A stretch of DNA of 64,000 nt from Actinomycetes bacterium (GCA_024276495.1 JAJRXC010000023.1:129484-193483), one strand, 5' to 3'; positions 41,003 through 51,526 are shown, counted from the first letter of the stretch. Translations and numbers: made by a program. Notes: generated by a model not told the origin, from the letters alone.

Positions 41003-41557
41003 CTAACCTCCGATTGTGTGCGTTGACCGTCGATCGTAGACGCCACGGGCACGCCGCGCGGCAGCGGACACCGGCTGCGCGCTCGTCGCCACGAGACCCG
41101 AGACCGACCCCGCGCCGCGACGCCGCAACAGCGCACCGGCCGCCCGAAGCGTCGAACCCGTCGTCGTGACGTCGTCGACCACCAGCACCGTCGGCCCCCA
41201 CCGCAGACGACGACCGACCGGAGAGAACGAAGGACCCCGCCGTCGACCCTCGAGATCGCGAGCCGTCTGCGCGACATCGTCGACCCGAACCAGGAGCCGC
41301 CGCACCGGAATCCGCCGACGACGGCCGATCGCGCGGGCCAACAACTCCCCCTGATCGAACCCCCGCCGACGGCGCCGGGCCGGCGACGCCGGAACCCACG
41401 TGATCAGATCGACCCCCCGGCCGACATGAACCGCCATCGCCTCGGCCAACTCGGTCACCACCGAGGTCGCCCGGCCGTACTTCAACTCACGAACCAACTC
41501 CGCCGGACGGCCCGAATGGGACCACACCGCGCGCACATCGACCCGTTCGTCATCCAC
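41003..41557 (-). CDS. ComF-family phosphoribosyltransferase, short form
   Basis: The protein has 184 aa, GTG start. The PRPP-binding loop is TVLVVDDVTTTGSTLRAAGALL (about 120-141). The preceding WVPASPARRRRRGFDQGELLARAIG is the ComF signature. Typical ComF proteins are 220-250 aa and open with a Cys4 zinc finger, which is absent. A TAGTCT -10 six bases before the GTG supports this short start as the real one. Members act in DNA uptake or nucleotide metabolism. It is co-oriented and almost contiguous with hpf. Confidence 0.85.
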   Translation of the reverse strand: MDDERVDVRAVWSHSGRPAELVRELKYGRATSVVTELAEAMAVHVGRGVDLITWVPASPARRRRRGFDQGELLARAIGRRRRIPVRRLLVRVDDVAQTARDLEGRRRGPSFSPVGRRLRWGPTVLVVDDVTTTGSTLRAAGALLRRRGAGSVSGLVATSAQPVSAAARRARGVYDRRSTHTIGG

Positions 41558-41563
41558 GATCCG

Positions 41564-41569
41564 AGACTA
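41564..41569 (-). promoter_or_regulatory. -10 box TAGTCT of comF
   Basis: TAGTCT on the minus strand ends six bases before the GTG at 41557. It supports a leaderless comF-hpf transcript and the short comF start. Confidence 0.6.
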
Positions 41570-41609
41570 CGACGCAACTGTGACACCCGATCCGGCGAGG
41601 ACGCCCCCC

Positions 41610-42632
41610 TCACACCTCGGCGAGGACGCCGATGTCCCGGGCCTCGACATGGCCGGCCTCGTACATCCACAGGAACGTGTCGCGGAAGGTCTCCACCAAC
41701 GGACGGAACTCGACCCCCGTCGCCGCGACCGTCGGCGAGTCGTCCCCCGCCACCGAATGGAACAGATAGTCGTAGCCGTCGCTGGGCATCACGATGTCCC
41801 GACCGAACCGACGGGTCACGTCGCCCAGCCGGCCCCACAACCACATCACCGGCTGCGGCGTCGGCAGCTTCTTCGCCCTCCGACCGATCGCCTCGCTGAT
41901 CGTCGCGAGATGCTCCGCCGCCGTCACGTAGGTCCCCATGGCGAGATGGCGACGAGGCCCCTGCCCCGGAACCATCGACGCCGAGATGATCGCCGCGAGA
42001 TCCCGCACATCGACGTAACTCCCGCTGATGTTCCTCGCCGTCGGAAATCCCTTCGACAACCAGAGCGCGACAGCCGAGAGGTTGATCGACTCCGTCCAGT
42101 CGTCGGGCCCGAGAATGCCCGACGGGTAGACGATGACTACCGGCTTGCCGTCGTCTTGATGACGTCGGGCCACGAGATCGCACGCAGCCTTCGAACGACC
42201 GTAGGCCTCGTCGTTCCCGACCACCGGATGATCGGCGGTGACCGGATCGGTGCGGAACGGGAACAGCGCCGAGACCGACGACACGTGCACGATCGGGTCA
42301 CACCCCTCAGCCAACGCCGCATCGAACACGTTCGAGGCGCCGGCCAGGTTCGTCGCGTCGACTTCGGCTTCCATCGTCGGATCGAGGGCGACCACCGCGG
42401 CGGAATGGAGCACCGCGTCGCAGCCCCGCACCGCCGCGACCACCGAATCGGAATCGGTGATGTCGCCCTTCACGACATCGAGGCGGCCGTCGTCGACCCC
42501 CATCTTCGCCATGAGCGGCGCGACCTTGGCGGGAGTGCGTGCCAGCAACCGCAGATCGTGGCCGTCGGCCAGCAGTCTCCTCACCGAATGACTCCCGAGG
42601 AACCCCGTTCCCCCGGTCACCAGCACCCTCAT
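41610..42632 (-). CDS. NAD-dependent epimerase/dehydratase (dihydroflavonol reductase-like SDR)
   Basis: The protein has 340 aa from the ATG at 42632, which overlaps the upstream SDR stop (ATGA). The Rossmann motif is GGTGFLG (about 7-13), and the active site has SSVSALFPF and YGRSK (about 148-152, Tyr-Lys). IVYPSGILGPDDW is the substrate-loop signature of the 3beta-HSD/dihydroflavonol reductase group. It is the last gene of a five-gene operon with two enoyl-CoA hydratases and an F420-type oxidoreductase, which points to breakdown of a cyclic or steroid-like acid (inference). Confidence 0.87.
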   Translation of the reverse strand: MRVLVTGGTGFLGSHSVRRLLADGHDLRLLARTPAKVAPLMAKMGVDDGRLDVVKGDITDSDSVVAAVRGCDAVLHSAAVVALDPTMEAEVDATNLAGASNVFDAALAEGCDPIVHVSSVSALFPFRTDPVTADHPVVGNDEAYGRSKAACDLVARRHQDDGKPVVIVYPSGILGPDDWTESINLSAVALWLSKGFPTARNISGSYVDVRDLAAIISASMVPGQGPRRHLAMGTYVTAAEHLATISEAIGRRAKKLPTPQPVMWLWGRLGDVTRRFGRDIVMPSDGYDYLFHSVAGDDSPTVAATGVEFRPLVETFRDTFLWMYEAGHVEARDIGVLAEV

Positions 42633-43519
42633 CGGCCGTCTCCGGGTGCGAGCATCAACTCGATGAGGTGGGACCGTCGACCCGGCGTGGACTTCGACTC
42701 GATGTCCGCGTGTCGTTCGCGGATCAAGTCGTCGGCGAGCCCATCGGTGAAGAGCCAGAACCGGTTCTCCCGGATCGCGAGCAGGACCATCTCCGCGACG
42801 ACGTCGGGCGACAACTGGGCCGCGTAGGCGTCGGCGATCGCCGAGCCGCTCCCGGCCAACGACGGCGCCTCGACCCGCGGTTCCGGCGCCGCCCCCGCCC
42901 GACGGTGGGGTTCGGGTCGGTTCCGGTCGCTCGAGATGATGTTCGTCGCGACGAATCCGGGGCACAGGCACGTCACCCCCACCCCGGTGTCGCCCTCGAT
43001 CATCTCCTGTTGGAGCGTCTCGGTGAAGGCCGACACCGCATGTTTCGACGTGTTGTAGGCCCCCATGCCGGTGGAGGCCAGGTGACCGGCGATCGACGCG
43101 GTGTTGACGATGTGGCCGCGACCCCTCTCCAGCATCGCCGGGAGGAACGCCTTCACCCCGTGGATCACTCCCCAGAGGTTCACCCCGAGCGTCCATTCCC
43201 ACTCCGCGAGGTCGACCGCCCCGATCGCTCCCCCACCGGCGACGCCGGCGTTGTTCATGACGATGTCGGCCGGGCCGAACTGCGCGACGACCCGGTCCCG
43301 TAGCGCCTCCACCGAAGCCCACGACGCGACATCGCACACGATGCCGACCGCCTCACTCCCCGCCGCGGCGATCGCCGACACCGCCTCATCGAGCGGCGGT
43401 TGCTCGATGTCGGCCGCGACGACCCGGACCCCCTCGGCGGCGAGCGCCGTGGCAACCGCTCTCCCGATGCCGCTGGCCGCGCCGGTCACGACCGCGACCG
43501 TCCCCCTCAGCTCACGCAC
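42629..43519 (-). CDS. Short-chain dehydrogenase/reductase
   Basis: The protein has 296 aa from the GTG at 43519 with GAGGAG upstream. The cofactor motif is TGAASGIG (about 12-19). The active site has NNAGVAGGG (about 88), Ser in NTASIAGHLASTG (about 138), and YNTSK (about 152-156). The acidic ADIEQ after strand 2 suggests NAD preference. The C-terminal 80 residues are longer than in minimal SDRs. It overlaps the epimerase gene (ATGA) and follows the enoyl-CoA hydratase with a 17-base gap. Confidence 0.9.
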   Translation of the reverse strand: MRELRGTVAVVTGAASGIGRAVATALAAEGVRVVAADIEQPPLDEAVSAIAAAGSEAVGIVCDVASWASVEALRDRVVAQFGPADIVMNNAGVAGGGAIGAVDLAEWEWTLGVNLWGVIHGVKAFLPAMLERGRGHIVNTASIAGHLASTGMGAYNTSKHAVSAFTETLQQEMIEGDTGVGVTCLCPGFVATNIISSDRNRPEPHRRAGAAPEPRVEAPSLAGSGSAIADAYAAQLSPDVVAEMVLLAIRENRFWLFTDGLADDLIRERHADIESKSTPGRRSHLIELMLAPGDGR

Positions 43520-43536
43520 ACGCGCTCCTCTCCCGG

Positions 43537-44331
43537 TCAACGACCCTGGAACTTCGGGGGACGCTTCTCGATGAACGACCGCAGACCCTCCTGGAAGTCG
43601 TCCGTCGAAGCCAGGGCCGACTGGGTCGCCGAGAACGCGGCCCGGGCCGCCTCGTGCCCCTCCAGGACGTACCGCCACGACGACGCCTTCGTCGCCTGAA
43701 CCGCCTTCGGGGCTCCTTCACAGATCAGCCGGGCCAACTCGAGCGCCCGGTCGTACTCACGGCCCACCTCGACGACCTCCTGCACGAGCCCGATCCGGTG
43801 GGCCTCCGCTGCGGTGAACTCGTCGCTCGTCAAGAGGTGGTACATCGCGTTGCCCCATCCGCCCCGCTCGACGAAACGGATCGTCGCGCCGCCCGTCGCG
43901 TGGATGCCCCGCAGCGGCTCGTGTTGGCGGAAACGACAGTCGTCGGCCGCCACCGCGATGTCACCCCCGAGCATCAGCTCGATCCCGACCGTGTAGGTGA
44001 TGCCCTTCACCGCGTAGACGACGGGCTTGCGGCAGGTTCGACCGAGCGACGTGGGGTCGACCAGCCCGACACGATCCATCGACCGCTCCCCTGCCTGCAT
44101 CCGTTCCTGAAAGCGGGGCAGGTCGAGTCCGGCGGTGAAGTGAGGCCCGGCGGCATGAACGACCCCACACCACAGGTCCTCGTCCTCGTCGAGCCGGGTG
44201 AAGGCATCGACGAGGCCATCCATCATCTCCGGCGTGAAGCCGTTGAGCTTGGCCGGGCGATCGATCTCCATCGTGAGGATGTGATCGTCGACGATGCCGA
44301 CGTTGATCGCGCCGAGCGCGGGATCGGTCAT
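43537..44331 (-). CDS. Enoyl-CoA hydratase/isomerase family protein (1)
   Basis: The protein has 264 aa of the crotonase fold. CoA-binding and oxyanion regions are AAGPHFTAGLDLPRFQERM (about 63-81) and GITYTVGIELMLGGDIAVAADD (about 110-131). The usual catalytic Glu pair near 115-140 is not clearly present (GIELML has one Glu), so isomerase, hydrolase or lyase activity is as likely as hydration. ATGA overlap with the second crotonase gene shows translational coupling. Confidence 0.88.
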   Translation of the reverse strand: MTDPALGAINVGIVDDHILTMEIDRPAKLNGFTPEMMDGLVDAFTRLDEDEDLWCGVVHAAGPHFTAGLDLPRFQERMQAGERSMDRVGLVDPTSLGRTCRKPVVYAVKGITYTVGIELMLGGDIAVAADDCRFRQHEPLRGIHATGGATIRFVERGGWGNAMYHLLTSDEFTAAEAHRIGLVQEVVEVGREYDRALELARLICEGAPKAVQATKASSWRYVLEGHEAARAAFSATQSALASTDDFQEGLRSFIEKRPPKFQGR

Positions 44332-45167
44332 CTCCCGTCGTTCCCGGGCTCGACATCGGCATAGACCGGAGGCCGCTTCTCGAAGAACGCCCGGACCGAC
44401 TCGACCTGGTTCGGTGTCCCGATGAGGGCCGCGATCTCCTCGCGTTCGGCCGCGAAGCCCCGGTCGTGGTCCTCCGCGGCCGCCTGGTTGATCAGCCGCT
44501 TCCCGGCACGGATCGCGTGTGGGCTCTTCGCGGCGATCGCCGCGGCGAGCGCCATCGCCTCCGCGTGGGGGTCGTCGGCCATGTGCGTCGCCAGACCGAT
44601 CCGGACGGCCTCCTCCCCGTGGACCTCGCGGCCGGTCCACAACAGCTCCTTGGCCCGGTCGGCGCCGACCAGACCGGGAAGCAGTTGGGTGATGGTCATG
44701 TCGGGGCTCAACCCCCAGCGGATCTCCAGCACCGACAGCCGCACCTCGGGGTGCACGAAGCGGATGTCCGCCCCGACCGCGAGCTGGCAACCGGCGCCGA
44801 ACGCCACACCGTGGACCGCCGCGATCACCGGAACCTCCAGCTCGTGCCAACCCCAGACGGCCTGCTGCCCGCGATGGGTCACATGGCGACGTCCCTGCTC
44901 GAGCCGACCGATTCCATCGGTGGCGGCCTCCTCCCCGTCGGTGGCGCCGGCCATCGCCTGAAAGCCGGAGAAGTCCAACCCGGCGCAAAACGACGGCCCG
45001 TTGCCGGACAGAACCACTGCCCGCACCGACGGCTCCACCGACAGCGAGTCGGCGGCTTCGACGAGCGCGGTGAACATCGCTCCGTCCATCGCGTTCATCT
45101 TCTCGCCGCGGTTCAGACGGACATCGGCGACACCGTCTTCGATCTCGATCACGACCCGTTCGCTCAC
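44328..45167 (-). CDS. Enoyl-CoA hydratase/isomerase family protein (2)
   Basis: The protein has 279 aa, GTG start overlapping the upstream stop (GTGA). The crotonase motifs are SGNGPSFCAGLDFSGFQAM (about 55-73) and AVHGVAFGAGCQLAVGADIRFVHPEVRLSVLEIRWGLSPDM (about 120-160). The E in VLEIRWGL is the common catalytic Glu position for isomerases. The middle holds an extra loop (ATDGEEAATDGIGRL). It shares about the same layout as the following crotonase, suggesting an old duplication or successive steps. Confidence 0.9.
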   Translation of the reverse strand: MSERVVIEIEDGVADVRLNRGEKMNAMDGAMFTALVEAADSLSVEPSVRAVVLSGNGPSFCAGLDFSGFQAMAGATDGEEAATDGIGRLEQGRRHVTHRGQQAVWGWHELEVPVIAAVHGVAFGAGCQLAVGADIRFVHPEVRLSVLEIRWGLSPDMTITQLLPGLVGADRAKELLWTGREVHGEEAVRIGLATHMADDPHAEAMALAAAIAAKSPHAIRAGKRLINQAAAEDHDRGFAAEREEIAALIGTPNQVESVRAFFEKRPPVYADVEPGNDGR

Positions 45168-46045
45168 GACACGACTCCCGGTGCGAGGGCCACGAGGACC
45201 TCCTCGTCGATCGCCGCCTGACCTTCCCGCGGGTGCAGCGGGTGGACACACACGTGGGTGGCGCCCGCTTCGGCGTGCTCGGCCAGCCTCGCCTCGATCG
45301 CGTCGGCGTCGCCCCACGCGATCAGGCCGTCGACCAGCTTCTCGCTGAGACCGTCGATGTCGTCGTCGGTGAACCCCATCTTCAGCCAGGCGTTTCGGTA
45401 GCCGGGGGCCCGGGAGTAGAACCTGAGCACCTTGGCGCCGGTTGTGCGGGCGAGCGCGGCGTCGTCGGTCAACATCACCTTCTGCTCGACGAACAACCCG
45501 GCGTCCGGGCCGATCACCGATCGGGCCATGGCCGTGTGCTCGGGTGTCGTGTTGTAGGGGTGGGCTCCCGCAGTTCGTTCGGCGGCCAGCTCGAGCATCT
45601 TGGGACCGAGGGCGGCCAACACCCTCGGCACCGGCTCCGGCGGCGGCACCGACGTGTAGAGCGCCCGGTCCATCGCATCGAGATAGGACCGCAGGAACGA
45701 CAGGGGCTTGTCGTACTCGATGCCGCGGACCTTGTTGACGATCGCCGGGCTGGACACGCCGAGGCCCAGCAGCATCCGGCCCCCGGTTTGCTCCGCGACG
45801 GTGTTGGCCCCCTGGACCATGACGCCGGGGTGACGGTTGTAGATGTTCGCGATTCCCGTGGCGAGGGTCAGTGACGACGTCGCCGCGCCGATCGCCGCGA
45901 GCTGGGCGAACGGGTCGCGACCGAAGGTCTCACCGACCCACAGGGTCGAGTAGCCCAGTCGTTCGATCTGTCGGCCACAGGCCTGCACCTCCGAACCGGT
46001 CAGCCCCTCCGGCGCGAACCACACTCCCCGATCACATGAGTCCAT
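45164..46045 (-). CDS. F420-dependent LLM-class oxidoreductase (TIGR03620 type)
   Basis: The protein has 293 aa. It opens with a short strand (GVWFAPEGL), then IERLGYSTLWVGETFGRDPFAQLAAIGAATSSLTLATGIANIYNRHPGVM (about 28-78), the typical F420/luciferase pattern. GGRMLLGLGVSSPAIVNKVRG follows at about 88-108. The rest, with ALGPKMLELAAERTAGAHPYNTTPEHT, matches the TIGR03620 subfamily. It heads the operon with two crotonases, an SDR and an epimerase, and has its own TACGGT -10 after the ahcY terminator. Confidence 0.88.
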   Translation of the reverse strand: MDSCDRGVWFAPEGLTGSEVQACGRQIERLGYSTLWVGETFGRDPFAQLAAIGAATSSLTLATGIANIYNRHPGVMVQGANTVAEQTGGRMLLGLGVSSPAIVNKVRGIEYDKPLSFLRSYLDAMDRALYTSVPPPEPVPRVLAALGPKMLELAAERTAGAHPYNTTPEHTAMARSVIGPDAGLFVEQKVMLTDDAALARTTGAKVLRFYSRAPGYRNAWLKMGFTDDDIDGLSEKLVDGLIAWGDADAIEARLAEHAEAGATHVCVHPLHPREGQAAIDEEVLVALAPGVVS

Positions 46046-46051
46046 GCGCGC

Positions 46052-46057
46052 ACCGTA
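46052..46057 (-). promoter_or_regulatory. -10 box TACGGT of the F420 oxidoreductase operon
   Basis: TACGGT on the minus strand ends six bases before the ATG at 46045. It lies 40 bases beyond the strong ahcY terminator, so it should start the five-gene operon as a leaderless mRNA. Confidence 0.65.
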
Positions 46058-46096
46058 GTCCTCGCGCCTCGCCCACCAGAACCCGTGGACGGATGT

Positions 46097-46127
46097 CGGG
46101 TGCCGGTCGCCCGTCGACCGGCACCCG
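46097..46127 (-). terminator. Strong terminator hairpin after ahcY
   Basis: CGGGTGCCGGTCG (46097-46109) pairs perfectly with CGACCGGCACCCG (46115-46127), a 13-bp stem with a 5-base loop, 12 bases beyond the ahcY stop. It has no U-run, as is common in high-GC actinobacteria. It separates ahcY from the following promoter. Confidence 0.75.
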
Positions 46128-46138
46128 CCGGCCGCCGA

Positions 46139-47584
<1,446 letters not shown>

Positions 47585-47702
47585 CGGGGCGCTCCTCGTT
47601 CGATTTCGGAAAGGAGCGGGCCGGGGTCGGCTGACACCATCTCGGAACAGCCCGCGCGACGAAGTGTACGGCGTCGCGGCGTCGACCCGCCGGGATCGTC
47701 GG

Positions 47703-48866
47703 TCAGCGCGCCGCGCCGGGAGACGCCCGGAAGATCGTCGCGTGGCCGACGAGCTCCGCCGGTTCGTCGACGGCCGGGATCCACGCGGCCGCACCCCGAT
47801 CGAGGAGGTGACGGCCGCACTCCGCCCGACCCGACGTGCACAACACGATCGCGGGGCCGGGTCCGAGGATCTGCCGGCCGCGGACCTCGATGCGTTCGAG
47901 CGCGAACTCCGGCACGGGGGCCGAGTAGCCGGCGACCCCGTCGACGACCGGGGGCCGCTGGATTCGCGGCTCGACCGGGACCGGGTCGACCACGTCGAGA
48001 AGCGCGGGGACATCGACATGTTTCGAGGTGAGCCCGCCGCGCAGGACGTTGTCGCTGTTGGCCATGACCTCCACGCCGGTCCCCCGGAGGTAGGCATGGA
48101 TGTTTCCCGCCCCGAGGAAGAGCGCGTCTCCGGGGTGCAACGTGACGAGGTTGAGAAGCAGGGCGGTGACCACCCCCGCGTCACCCGGGTACCGGCGACC
48201 CAGCACGCCGGCCATTCGTCGCTCCGCTGCGAAGGGCCCCGGGCTATCTGCCTCGCAGGCCGCGATCACGGGTTCGCTCAGCGCCGCCGCGTCCGCCTCG
48301 TCGAGGGTCAGCAGCCAGCCGAGCAGACGCCGGAGACCCGCGGGACTCGGATCCTCCCGCAACATCGCGCCGACGGTGTCGAGCGCGGGGGCACCGACCG
48401 ATGCCAGCACCTCGAGGGTGACCGCCGGATCGCGGAAACCGCAGAGCGCATCGAACTCGGTGAGGGCACAGATCAGCTCTGGTTTCGGGCGCGGATCGCG
48501 AAACGACCGGGTGGGTGAGTCGATCGGTACTCCCGCCGCCTCCTCGCGGGCGAACCCGGCCTCGGCCTGACGGGCCGAAGGGTGGGCCTGCAGCGACAGC
48601 GGCTCGGCGGCCGCGAGCACCTTCAACAGGAAGGGCAGCGACCCGAAACGACGGCCGACCTCGGCGCCGAGCGTCGCGACCGGGTCGGCGGCGATCAGCC
48701 GATCGAGCGGCACCCGGTCGCCGCCGACCAGGGCCGGGGCGCTCGGATGGGCGCCGAACCAGGCCTCGGCGACGGGACGGCCGGTCGCGGGGCGGCCGAG
48801 CAGGTCGGGGATCGAGGTCGTCGAACCCCAGTCGTAGTCGCGCAGGGCACCCTCGATGAGCTGCAC
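47703..48866 (-). CDS. manA: Mannose-6-phosphate isomerase, class I
   Basis: The protein has 387 aa, GTG start. [24 protein letters not shown] opens the cupin fold. Zinc-site motifs are [15 protein letters not shown] (about 94-108), [20 protein letters not shown] (about 125-145) and [42 protein letters not shown] (about 245-286). It interconverts fructose-6-P and mannose-6-P for mannan and GDP-mannose synthesis. It starts five bases after the SIS-domain gene and precedes ahcY, the usual actinobacterial order. Confidence 0.93.
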   Translation of the reverse strand: MQLIEGALRDYDWGSTTSIPDLLGRPATGRPVAEAWFGAHPSAPALVGGDRVPLDRLIAADPVATLGAEVGRRFGSLPFLLKVLAAAEPLSLQAHPSARQAEAGFAREEAAGVPIDSPTRSFRDPRPKPELICALTEFDALCGFRDPAVTLEVLASVGAPALDTVGAMLREDPSPAGLRRLLGWLLTLDEADAAALSEPVIAACEADSPGPFAAERRMAGVLGRRYPGDAGVVTALLLNLVTLHPGDALFLGAGNIHAYLRGTGVEVMANSDNVLRGGLTSKHVDVPALLDVVDPVPVEPRIQRPPVVDGVAGYSAPVPEFALERIEVRGRQILGPGPAIVLCTSGRAECGRHLLDRGAAAWIPAVDEPAELVGHATIFRASPGAAR

Positions 48867-48870
48867 GGTC

Positions 48871-49818
48871 TCAGTCGTCGGTTCGTCGCACCAGGGCCGC
48901 GGCGACGGCATCGGCCAAAAGAACGAGGTCGAGGAGTTGGGCGAGCGGCCCGTCGCCCTCGGCGACGAAGGTGTGGATGTCGTCGAACGCGTCGTCGAGC
49001 AGGGCCACCCCACCGTCGAGACCCTCGGGCTCGAAGTCGTGGCGAAGCACGATCAACACGACGCCGTCGCGGGTGGCCTCGGACAGCCGCACCCCCGTCG
49101 CGACATCGGCCGGTCCGGTCGGGAGTCGGCGGCGGACCGCGGCGACCCCGCCGACCCGGTCGATCTCCTGGACCCACCGCCGGGCCGCGTGCTTGCCGAC
49201 CGCGCCGGCACCGGTGACCAGAGCGACACGGCCGGGCAGCACCGCGGCAAGTTCGTCGACACGGGAGAGGTCATGGTCGAGGGCGGCGTGGCGGGCCTCG
49301 AGCTGTGTCGCGACACCGGAGATCGCCCGGCTCATCCCGGCGGCGAGCCCGAGCCGTTCGAGCAGCACCAGGACCGGCACGATCGACACGCCGAGACCGG
49401 CCGCCGGTCCGGCTTCGGCGTCGACGGGGACCACCGTCACTCCCCACTCGACGCAAGCTGCCCGGAGGGGACCGCCGGAGGTGACCGCGACGAGGCGGGC
49501 ACCCGCCTCCCGGGCCTCGTGGGCCGCGGCGAGCATCGCCGCCTCTTCGCCCGACGGCGACAGCAGGATCGCCAACGTCGACTCGTCGACCCAGGCCGGG
49601 CAGCGGGCGCCGGTGGCGATGATCGGCACGGACCCGCGCAGTTCCCCCAGCGTCTCGATGACATCGGCGGCGACCCGTCCACCGCCCACGCCCAGAACCG
49701 CGACCGCCGCGAGACCCTCCCGGTCGGGCAGGTCATCGGTGTCGGCCGCGGCCACCGCGGCGTCGCGCACCTGATCGGGCAGGTGCCGCAGCGCCTCGAG
49801 CAGTTCCTCGGCAGACAT
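48871..49818 (-). CDS. SIS-domain phosphosugar isomerase (PGI/PMI-like)
   Basis: The protein has 315 aa. The first SIS half (VAVLGVGGGRVAADVI, about 39-54, then VPIIATGARCPAWVDESTLAILLSPSGEEA) and the second half (VALVTGAGAVGKHAARRWVQEIDRVGG, about 195-221) follow bacterial bifunctional phosphoglucose/phosphomannose isomerases. Active-site residues are only partly kept, for instance Ser in SPSG where others have S(G/Y)SG. In Mycobacterium the corresponding gene lies between manA and the phosphomannomutase, as here, so a role in mannose-phosphate metabolism is well supported by context. Confidence 0.8.
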   Translation of the reverse strand: MSAEELLEALRHLPDQVRDAAVAAADTDDLPDREGLAAVAVLGVGGGRVAADVIETLGELRGSVPIIATGARCPAWVDESTLAILLSPSGEEAAMLAAAHEAREAGARLVAVTSGGPLRAACVEWGVTVVPVDAEAGPAAGLGVSIVPVLVLLERLGLAAGMSRAISGVATQLEARHAALDHDLSRVDELAAVLPGRVALVTGAGAVGKHAARRWVQEIDRVGGVAAVRRRLPTGPADVATGVRLSEATRDGVVLIVLRHDFEPEGLDGGVALLDDAFDDIHTFVAEGDGPLAQLLDLVLLADAVAAALVRRTDD

Positions 49819-49827
49819 GGCGGTGGC

Positions 49828-50067
49828 TCAGACCTCGAAGGTCGGGGTGATTCCGTCGGCCTCCGCCTTGGCGAGCAGCCTCGCGTGCTCCTCGTCGTCG
49901 ACATCGTCGGCCTCGTCGGGAAGCATCACCGGGATGTCGCCTTCGTGGATCGAGTAGCGCTTCTGCAGGCGCGGGTTGTAGAGCGAGTCCTCGTCGCGGA
50001 AGTAGAGCAACGGACCCTTGTCGATCGGGCAGGCGAGAATCTCGAGAAGGCGGATGTCGAGAGCCAT
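49828..50067 (-). CDS. Trm112-like zinc protein (UPF0434)
   Basis: The protein has 79 aa. LDIRLLEILACPIDKGPLLYF opens the Trm112 fold and EEGDIPVMLPDEAD-type residues follow (here YSIHEGDIPVMLPDEAD). Of the usual four zinc Cys only the first is visible (ACPIDKG), so the metal site is reduced. Trm112 proteins activate methyltransferases. In this gene cluster a small Trm112-like gene is commonly found beside the phosphomannomutase. Nine bases separate it from the SIS gene. Confidence 0.82.
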   Translation of the reverse strand: MALDIRLLEILACPIDKGPLLYFRDEDSLYNPRLQKRYSIHEGDIPVMLPDEADDVDDEEHARLLAKAEADGITPTFEV

Positions 50068-50140
50068 GGGACGTCCTCGTTGCTGGGCGATGGTCGGGTG
50101 GGTGTTGACAACAGTCAACCAGGTACGGGCGACGATGGGG

Positions 50141-51484
50141 TCAGGCGAAGTGGGCCCGGACCTCCTCGACGCGGCGTTCGACCTCCTCGGCCGTGGCCGC
50201 TTCGAGGTTGAGCCGCAGCAACGGTTCGGTGTTGGACGGGCGCAGATTGAACCACCAGTCGCCGAAGTCGACGGTGAGACCGTCCATCCGGTCCTGTTCG
50301 GCGTCGCCGTACGCGGCCGCGACCCGGTCGATGACCGCGTCGGCATCGTCGACGGTGGTGTTGATCTCCCCGGAGGCGGCGTAGCGGTCGAGGGTGGAGA
50401 CCAGGTCGGCGAGGCCGGCCGGATGGTTGCCGAGCGCTTCGAGCACGACCAGGGCGGCGATCAGGCCGCTGTCGGCCCGATAGTTGTCGCGAAAGTAGTA
50501 GTGGCCGGAGTGCTCTCCTCCGAACACGGCGCCGGTGTCGGCCATGACCTGCTTGATGTAGGAGTGGCCGACCCGGGTTCGCACCGCGACCCCACCGTTC
50601 TCGGTGATCACCTCGGGAACCGTCTTCGAACAGATCAGGTTGTGGATCACCGTCGCGCCGGGCTCGCGTTGGAGGATCGAGCGGGCGACGAGGGCGGTGG
50701 TGAGCGAGCCGGAGATCGCCCGAGCGGTCTCGTCGACGAGAAACACCCGGTCGGCGTCGCCATCGAAGGCCAAGCCGATGTCGGCACCGGTGGCCAGAAC
50801 ACGATCCATGAGGTCCCTCTGGTTCTCGGGCTGGATCGGGTCGGCCGGATGGTTCGGGAAGGTTCCGTCGAGCTCGGGATACAGGTGGTCGAGCTCGAAC
50901 GGCAACGCGGCCATGACGGCCGGGAGCACCAGCCCGCCCATTCCGTTGGCGGTGTCGGCGACGACCCGCAGGGGTTTCAGCGAACCGAGATCGACGAAGG
51001 AGTGCACGTGGGCGACGTAGCCGTCGAGCATGTCGCGAGTGGTTCTCGTGCCGACCGAACCGCTCGGGTCCGGGCCGGCCCTGGCCATCTCCTTGATGGC
51101 GTCGAGGCCGCTGTCGGCACCGATCGGGGCCGCCTTCGCGAGGCACATCTTGATCCCGTTGTAGCCGGCCGGATTGTGCGACGCGGTGAAGACCGCGCCG
51201 GGCATCTCGAGCGCGCCGGAGGCGTAGTACATCATGTCGGTCGCACACAGGCCGACATCGACGACATCGATGCCGTGGGCGAGGGCCCCGTCGCCGAACG
51301 CCTCGACGAACTCCTCACCGTCGGGTCGCATGTCGCGTCCGACGACGATGGACGATTCGCCCTGGGCGGCAACGAAACGGGCGAAGGCGCCGCCGATCGC
51401 CCGGGCGCCGTCGACGTCGAGTTGGTCGGGCACGGTCCCCCGGACGTCGTAGGCCTTGAAGATCGCGTCGAAGTCGGTCGTCAC
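50141..51484 (-). CDS. manB: Phosphomannomutase/phosphoglucomutase
   Basis: The protein has 447 aa, GTG start. FKAYDVRGTVP opens the fold. The catalytic Ser loop is VFTASHNPAGYNGIKM (about 97-112), the metal loop AFDGDADRVFLVDE (about 238-251), the sugar loop GGEHSGHYYFRDNY (about 318-331), and the phosphate loop RPSNTEPLLRLNLEA (about 415-429). It makes mannose-1-P for GDP-mannose and polyprenyl-mannose. A TAGATT -10 lies six bases before the GTG, so it can be transcribed separately from the glycosyltransferase gene ahead. Confidence 0.95.
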   Translation of the reverse strand: MTTDFDAIFKAYDVRGTVPDQLDVDGARAIGGAFARFVAAQGESSIVVGRDMRPDGEEFVEAFGDGALAHGIDVVDVGLCATDMMYYASGALEMPGAVFTASHNPAGYNGIKMCLAKAAPIGADSGLDAIKEMARAGPDPSGSVGTRTTRDMLDGYVAHVHSFVDLGSLKPLRVVADTANGMGGLVLPAVMAALPFELDHLYPELDGTFPNHPADPIQPENQRDLMDRVLATGADIGLAFDGDADRVFLVDETARAISGSLTTALVARSILQREPGATVIHNLICSKTVPEVITENGGVAVRTRVGHSYIKQVMADTGAVFGGEHSGHYYFRDNYRADSGLIAALVVLEALGNHPAGLADLVSTLDRYAASGEINTTVDDADAVIDRVAAAYGDAEQDRMDGLTVDFGDWWFNLRPSNTEPLLRLNLEAATAEEVERRVEEVRAHFA

Positions 51485-51490
51485 GCCTCG

Positions 51491-51496
51491 AATCTA
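51491..51496 (-). promoter_or_regulatory. -10 box TAGATT of the phosphomannomutase gene
   Basis: TAGATT on the minus strand ends six bases before the GTG at 51484. It is the best match to the TATAAT consensus among the boxes of this type here. Confidence 0.6.
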
Positions 51497-51526
51497 CTTT
51501 CTGATGGTGGTCGGGCCGTCGGATGC

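Noticed and set aside
47585-47702. SAH riboswitch upstream of ahcY, suggested by GAGGAGCG near the start
   Set aside because: The matching bases are at the 3' end next to the start codon and act as the ribosome site; the required stems and the 3' partner sequence are not present.
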